Shown: positions 58,441 to 64,000 of the stretch, piece by piece
Position numbering within the stretch: position 1 is the stretch's first letter
How the letters are laid out: each line of letters opens with the position of its first letter
Assembly (NCBI RefSeq): GCF_014529535.1
Contig: NW_023503293.1
Location: 4,854,741-4,918,740 of the forward strand
Reading direction: 5' to 3'
Length of the DNA stretch: 64,000 nt
Source of the DNA: Bradysia coprophila
Lineage: Eukaryota > Arthropoda > Insecta > Diptera > Sciaridae
The notes under the pieces: model-generated
Told to the model about the DNA's origin: nothing
Databases searched by the model: none
The model's input: the letters and a program-made list of their open reading frames with translations, nothing else
Translations under genes and position numbers: made by a program

Positions 58441-58522
58441 TATAAGGCTGTATATAAGAGACGTGTACGTATACGAGAGCTTGTGCGAGTATTAGTACGA
58501 GTATCTTATATACAGCCTTATA
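58441..58522. repeat. Perfect 19-bp palindrome
   Basis: TATAAGGCTGTATATAAGA at 58441-58459 is the exact complement of 58504-58522. The interior repeats ACGAG/GTACG words. Confidence 0.85.
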
Positions 58523-58695
58523 TCAGTGAGGTATTTTATCGCAGTAGGCAAACATCTCTTTTTCTAGTAATATAATTTTGCTTGCAAAACCTTTAGCTCT
58601 CTAGGCCCTAGAGTCTAGGGTAAATTTGTTTACTTATGTACGTCGTGTATATAGCGCACAATACATACACACACCGTATGCGATAATAGTAGATT

Positions 58696-58804
58696 ATTCA
58701 CCTCTGTCCACATGTTTATTTAGACACTTGGGGAGTTATTGCATGGGCCGAAGGCGAATGTTATAACCCCAAGTGTCTGAATAAACATTTGGACAGAGGT
58801 GAAT
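58696..58804. mobile_element. Hairpin MITE, about 50-bp arms
   Basis: Arms ATTCACCTCTGTCCACATGT and ATTCACCTCTGTCCAAATGT continue through TTTATTTAGACACTTGGGG on both sides. The GC-rich loop contains GGGCCGAAGGCG. Confidence 0.8.
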
Positions 58805-59051
58805 AGTATTCAATGAATACGCTCTTTTATCTACCGAAGGCGAAACAATAGCACCTTTTCACTGCTATTATTTCACCTAGATATATAAATAACTTTTCGC
58901 AATTCCGGTCCATAATCATCACCTTTCCATGCATCCATTTAATGTCGTTTTGGAGGTATTTATTTCACAGTGCGTTTTTGATTATTTTTTCGCACTTGGG
59001 CTTTTTCACATTTTTTTCGCACGCTGCATAGGTCAGTACCTTTAAGAAAGA

Positions 59052-59170
59052 CTAAATTTTATAAATAAAAACTTTGCACAGACCAGGATTTGAACATCCA
59101 ACACCAAAATTCTTCCAAACACCAAGCAACGACCATAGCCATTCGGCTATACATCGCATTGCAATGTGTA
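59052..59170 (-). repeat. tRNA-derived SINE-like head or tRNA pseudogene
   Basis: On the minus strand TAGCCGAATGGC matches the RNA polymerase III A box, and TGTTCAAATCC about 45 nt later approximates the B box, with a long variable region between as in Ser/Leu tRNAs. Acceptor and T stems do not pair properly, so it is not a working tRNA. A T/A-rich tail follows at the 3' side (TTTTTATTTATAAAATTTAG). Confidence 0.55.
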
Positions 59171-59291
59171 TATAGAACAGGTTGCTTGATCGTTCAAATG
59201 AATTCATGTTTGCATGTGAATGTTTGGTAGAAATTTTGGTAATATTTTGCATTGGAAAGGTGATTATGGCCCGAAATTGCGAAAAACGTTG

Positions 59292-59403
59292 TATCTACCA
59301 CGGTAGGTATGCCGGTATTTTTTCGCACACGACGTCTTGTCGACCTCGGCTTCGCCTCGACATCTAGTGCGAAAAAATACCTTCATACCTACCTTGGTAG
59401 ATA
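59292..59403. mobile_element. Foldback MITE, family A, copy 4
   Basis: Arms TATCTACCACGGTAGGTATG and TATCTACCAAGGTAGGTATG (complement) extend through TATTTTTTCGCAC. The loop holds a second inner hairpin around CTCGGCTTCGCCTCG. Flanks GAAAAACGTTG and AATAACTATTA match the other family A copies. Confidence 0.8.
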
Positions 59404-61007
59404 AATAACTATTAAATATTATTGGAATCGATGTTGCATCCTCAGTAACTGAGAGAAAAGATCAACTGGACGTTTGTAGTTCAAACAAAAGTTATGTCAG
59501 ATAATACGTCTTTAACTGCACTATGGTCGATTTTATGTGAAATGTTCGCAAAAAAAACGGAAAATACTGAAATGTCTTTGAAGCTTAATAGTTCGATAAC
59601 TTGAGTAATTCTGAATCCGTATTTCAAAGATCTTTTGAAATTTAAGTCATTGACTTCACATCAGTAGTAACAATGCATACACTTCCTGTTTTACAAGAGA
59701 GTTAAAGATGTCTTCGACAGTTTCTTTTTACAGTTGGTTTTAACTCATTGCAGCGTGTGCATTTTATGACCCTAATTTATAGGTCTACTCTATTTTAAGT
59801 TAAAATAAAAGAATGTTTCAACCTCCTTTGATAAATTCACCAGTCAAGGGACCTGGCCCACTCATGAGGTGGGACCTATTTCACTTTGAATGTTTCCTAG
59901 GTTGCCACTAACAACCACATTAAATTGCATGTTAATTCAGACATCTGTGAAAATAATTTTTCTTTAGACAAACTTTAAAAGTCGTCGAAGTTTCTTGTGA
60001 AGTTTGTTGATCCCAAGAAAAGACGAGATCAATCAACACCACAGTGTGGTAGTTTGAAAATGTTTAAAAGAAAAGTATACAAGTAAAACACTGACTCGCG
60101 TGGGGAATAATAAATTCGCTTGACTTAACGTCAACGTCTTCGGCCCTCAAATTAGTTTTGCTAAGAAAATGTAGTAAATGATGATTGCTAGGTGTTTTAA
60201 TCATAATCCTTTAACCTTTAAAAATTCGGGAAAATTAACGTAAGTCAAAGAAATTTCGCTAAAATAATTTCATGAATATGCTGTTGTCACCATTTTCCAA
60301 ATATCCAATAATTTTTCCAAATTCAAAAAAAAAACTTTTCCTTTAAATTCTACCGTCACATTTTCTAGACAATATGTCGATGTCGCACCAATTATTACGA
60401 AAATTTTATGCACAGCTAACCTCAGCAACATGAAAATAAATTTCAAGTTAAACGAGCCTGAACACAAGGAGTGATAAATTTCTTTTGCAGATGCAACTTT
60501 AATTACCATAATACCAAAGTTTGTAGAAAAAAAACGTAGGTAAAGATAGGTACCTGATAAATGACTTTAATGAGTTCGATTCGATCGAAACCTGTGATTA
60601 TGGGTTGCATAAATAAATGCTGAACGAGCCGCCAGTCTTGACTGACGACATAAAGTTTTACCTTCGGGTAATTTTTGCAAGAACTTTAACTTTAAATAAA
60701 TCATCTTCAATAGAATACCCATGAGATTATGCGGTAAAAATAGCCCAACTTATTTGCTATATAGTATGACAACCTGGCATTTCACGCTCCACCCCAAAAA
60801 CAGTGATATCTTAATTTATTTATGCTTTCTTTTTGGATGTGAACACGGAAAACTAACTAACTGGAATTTCGCATAAAGTTTATTTGACTATAGGGAAAAT
60901 TATGGCAGAGTGGAATGGATTTCTTGGAATCTTAGAATGTTTTACCTATGCCATATACACACACCTTCTGGCAAAGTAGATGGAAAACAAATCTCTTTCA
61001 TCACAAA
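59404..61007. other. Gene-free spacer
   Basis: Carries the family D fragments (59585-59625 and 59836-59870). The open frame at 60270-60509 on minus has no recognised content. Confidence 0.45.
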
Positions 61008-61375
61008 TTAATTCTTCGTGAAACAATACAGTTGCTTCACTTTCTTAGACAGGCATAAGCACACAGCACATATCCATCCATCAATCAAACGAGACAACAA
61101 TTCGTAGCACAAAGGTTTAGCTAACACTGATGGAACAAAGATTCTCTTTATTTTGAGATAATAAATTAAATCTTTTGCCGACATAATTTTTCCAGTAATT
61201 TCCCCATCATTCGTAAGAGAAACTTTTATTAAACTTTTCCAATTCAATTCCCATGAACAAAGTTTTACTAATTTCAACGTTAGTCAGTCACCTGTATGCA
61301 AATGTACTTACTATTTCCATCAACAATCATAATTAAAATTTTCAAAATAACTCCAACCGTCACAACTCGCATCAT
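61008..61375 (-). CDS. Possible small secreted protein (tentative)
   Basis: Two minus-strand exons, 61375-61312 and 61267-61008, join in phase (GTAAGT donor, TTAG acceptor) to give 107 aa. The N-terminus MMRVVTVGVILKILIMIVDG looks like a signal peptide. The remainder (WELNWKSLIKVSLTNDGEIT..) has four Cys near its C-terminus and a Lys-rich end. I recognise no family. A TATA box (TATAAATA, 61573-61566) lies about 190 nt upstream. The signal-peptide exon is the more convincing part; it may instead join another exon not identified. Confidence 0.4.
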
Positions 61376-61565
61376 AATTTTCACCCGAAAATTCCACGTG
61401 CGTTATAATGCGAAAATGTTACTTTAAAAGACTTTTAACACACGTTTCGCGTACAATATTATCACCGACGGAAAAAAAATTTGCTTTAATGAAAATTTGA
61501 AATCACAAAACTTTCTACATCAAATACCGTTGAACGATTAACAGCAGTTCCTGTTTACAGACTGG

Positions 61566-61573
61566 TATTTATA
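61566..61573 (-). promoter_or_regulatory. Possible TATA box for the minus-strand secreted protein
   Basis: TATAAATA on the minus strand in a locally less AT-rich context, upstream of the ATG at 61375. Confidence 0.45.
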
Positions 61574-62747
61574 CTGTGCGAGATGACACACAGGACGACC
61601 GAGACATACACAGGCATTGAATGCTTCCGAACATATTTATATGTACAGAGCATATTATAGTATACACACAGCAACACTTTCGAACAAAAGACGAACGTAC
61701 CGACGAGCACAACTAAATACGTGCGACTATATTATTTTCCATCAACTATGAACAACCCAAATACCATCGTTTAATCTAGCTATACCTAGAGCTTCAATCA
61801 AATGAGAAAAATCGTGTACTGTTTAACCGTAAGCTAATGTGGTGGAAGAACTATGTTGATGGTGGAAGTACCATCTACGTTTTCAGTATTTGATGAAAGG
61901 GAGCTTTCAAAAAAGTTTCAACTTCACGGTTTGAACTCGCTTTCCAAGTAGCTTTTCATGTAAGTTCTATAAAAACACAGAGCTTTGACGCCTTGTCATA
62001 TTCTTCATGTTTGAAGCTCTGTAAGCTCGCCAGGATAGGTTCATAGATAGCAGAAGTTGTCGAAAGCTTTCAATATCGATTAAAGTTTTTGGTGACGTGA
62101 ATTTGGTAGAAAAGTTGGCTTTCCCATGATTCTTCAATAAGAAAGCTCCGAATAGCTTTCAGTTCGTAATTCATATTTCCATCTGGAGACTATCATTCAA
62201 ACCAGTGGAAATGATACGGCTCCAATTATAATAGACTATAAATCGAAAAATTAAAATTCGAATTGCACCTACTAATTACCATTATCTGCGGTGGCGGTCC
62301 TGGCTGGTTTGTACATGGATCAGCGAGTTATGATTTACTTCAGGTTATACTCTTCAATGAGTATATAGAAGAGAAACGGGCAAGGTAGGTTTAGTCTCAA
62401 ACACACCGTCCTGCAAAAATTGGGTATTTAAAAAGAAACTTTAAAAGTTGCAATAGAAAAATTTAGCGATCCCGTAGCAGAAGCTCTAACTTCCCTAAAA
62501 TTTCTAGGTAAATATGAAGTCAAATTTAATGTAGCAGACCTAAAAACTATTATAATTAGATATGTAGCTTTATGCGTCACTATCAGAAGCCCTTATCGCC
62601 TTATCGTCTTTGATATAGAGGCGGAGTAGATAATACACGTTCTTCTATCCATAGAAATTTGTCTATTTTCTATTGAACGTTTTCCGATTAACACTGAGAG
62701 AGAAGCGGTTATTTTCCCATTACTCAGTTAAAATCTACCACAATAAT
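61574..62747. other. Divergent intergenic region
   Basis: Lies between the minus-strand small gene and the plus-strand Ly6 gene; it probably holds both promoters. No other gene seen. Confidence 0.5.
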
Positions 62748-63528
62748 ATGAGACCGCTTTTGGGTCTGATTTTATTTCTCGTCCGCATAGCATATCGTAA
62801 GAATTTTTTAGGGAGTAACAGTGAACCTTGTAATATTACGAAAGTTAATAGTGAAGCGATATGTTTACACTTTTTGCAAACGCTTAGAGTGAACGATTAT
62901 AGAGACCTACACCGTATCGTTCGCCAGACATTGACAGTTATGTAATTAGAAATATTTCTAAGCATTACAGTGTCTTCAATGTATTCACAACCAAGACAAC
63001 CCGCATGTTGATTGTATCAATGCAGATGTTAAGTACTTGTCAGACTGTACCAACCACAACGATGGTAAATATAATTTTCGTACCAATCTTCTGTTTACTA
63101 ACATTTTCCTCTTTGCAGTGACAGAACAAGTAACCGATTGGGATTGCTACGTAATCGGAAACTATACGTCGACGACCGTCTTGTTCGTGTACCGCCAATG
63201 TATTGCTAGGGGCTATGAGATCCATTGTACCGCAGGTGGACCTCTTGAGTATTGGGCTCATTTTCAATGTATTTGCAATAACAGAGGCGGCTGCAACGAT
63301 AACGAGCCTCCGTTGAGGAACGCAACCTTAAGCCCTACTGACCCAACACCTTCAACACCTTCTATCTCAACACCATTTATCCCACCAATTTTATCGACAC
63401 CTTCCGCCTCAACACCATCTGAAACAACATCGCCTGGACCAAACGGAGGTATAAATCTACGATTATCACCAACGTTTATTGTTTACGGTTTATTAGGTTT
63501 TGCTCTTCGTTGTATGTTTAGCGGTTAG
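62748..63528 (+). CDS. Ly6/uPAR-domain protein, probably GPI-anchored
   Basis: Exons 62748-62796, 62963-63064 and 63119-63528; 186 aa, phases agree. Residues 1-16 (MRPLLGLILFLVRIAY) form a signal peptide. The mature start PLQCLQC and ten cysteines in the order Cx2C, C, C, C, C, C, CxC, C, ending CN, fit the three-finger Ly6 fold. A Thr/Ser/Pro-rich stalk (SPTDPTPSTPSISTPFIPPI) follows, then a C-terminal hydrophobic tail (RLSPTFIVYGLLGFALRCMF), as in GPI-anchored proteins. Insect Ly6 proteins act at the cell surface in septate junctions, signalling, or ion-channel control (quiver/sleepless type); which applies here is unknown. Exon 2 uses the acceptor CTAAG at 62962, because the next AG (62972) breaks the frame. 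AATAAA at 63581-63586 ends the transcript. Confidence 0.82.
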
Positions 63529-64000
63529 AAAGTTAGTCTAATGTTTTTGAAAGCGGCCGGTCAATGTCTAGTACTACGTCAATAAAGATATGTGATGACT
63601 TGTCGGAAAAACGACGTATCGAACCTAACGTTAGCAAATTTAAGATTTCATTACGTCGTCAGAAAAGATTAAAATAATTTCAAATAAGATTAATTGTATA
63701 AATACGTAATGAATAACAAGAGATAAACTTTTAGAACATATCAATGACTACCCATAACTGTGTGCGAATGAGGAAGTCTTAAATTTTGATAGGGCTGATA
63801 TCAATTTTGTTTACACAATTTTTGTTGGTCGATAAAAAGTTTGTTGAACTATCCCACACGCTATTGAGTAGATAGCAAGCAAAATTTTTTTTTTCGTGGG
63901 CTAAGATTTTCTTTTTGTATTTTTTGCGAATTTATACTATCTCCTGCTTCGTTTTATCTTTATGCTGCCAAAACATCGAATTTAAAGCTTATAGTTCACG
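63529..64000. other. 3' UTR of the Ly6 gene and end of window
   Basis: PolyA signal at 63581-63586. Nothing else recognised. Confidence 0.5.

Larger units (their letters stand above)
56581..59051. other. Gene-free spacer with hairpins
   Basis: Contains dispersed-motif copies (56777 and 58400), a 19-bp-arm palindrome at 58441-58522 and a hairpin at 58696-58804. No supported gene. Confidence 0.5.

Noticed and set aside
59052-59252. 66-codon minus frame as a protein
   Set aside because: It is a read-through of the tRNA-like SINE head.

Overview
This window looks like nuclear DNA of an insect, most likely a nematoceran fly and possibly a fungus gnat (Sciaridae); the lineage is inferred from gene content and style, not proven. 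It is AT-rich, its genes are split by GT-AG introns that are often only 60-70 nt, polyA signals follow the stops, and the intergenic space is packed with short inverted-repeat elements. There is no bacterial, organellar or CRISPR signal.

Layout: (1) 1-10163, plus strand: a complete kinesin-13 (Klp10A/KIF2/MCAK type) in nine coding exons that sum to 849 codons plus a stop. (2) 12042-13006, minus: Mediator subunit MED8 in four exons, 252 aa, convergent with the kinesin. (3) 15948-21620, plus: a USP2/USP21-type ubiquitin hydrolase with a 627-residue Ser/Asn-rich N-terminal tail, seven exons, 952 aa. (4) 21.6-26.4 kb: repeat-rich spacer with a piggyBac-like MITE, an inverted-repeat element and a hAT-like MITE. 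(5) 26432-33088, minus: an eight-exon, fully open gene for a Mutator-like transposase fused to a YqaJ-type nuclease fold, 970 aa, with hairpin MITEs in its introns. (6) 34875-35726, minus: an unrecognised 283-aa ORF. (7) 35908-40255: about 30 tandem copies of a 144-bp unit with no length change, so one frame stays open for kilobases. (8) 40.3-43.7 kb: AT-rich spacer with two long inverted-repeat elements. (9) 43707-44639, plus: a small coiled-coil protein (CCDC34-like). (10) 45230-47528, minus: a copper-dependent DBH/MOXD1-like monooxygenase with an unexpected in-frame TAA before one splice donor. (11) 47.5-61.0 kb: gene-poor, full of foldback elements, a minisatellite, a tRNA-derived SINE-like head and decayed repeats. 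(12) 61008-61375 (minus, tentative secreted protein) and 62748-63528 (plus, Ly6/uPAR-fold GPI-anchored protein) form a divergent pair.

The host genes are unrelated housekeeping or signalling functions: spindle and microtubule dynamics, transcription, deubiquitination, amine or peptide oxidation, and cell-surface Ly6 signalling. The unusual content is the mobile DNA: an apparently intact MULE-YqaJ gene, a frame-preserving 144-bp satellite beside it, and several hairpin MITE families, four with recognisable target-site duplications.
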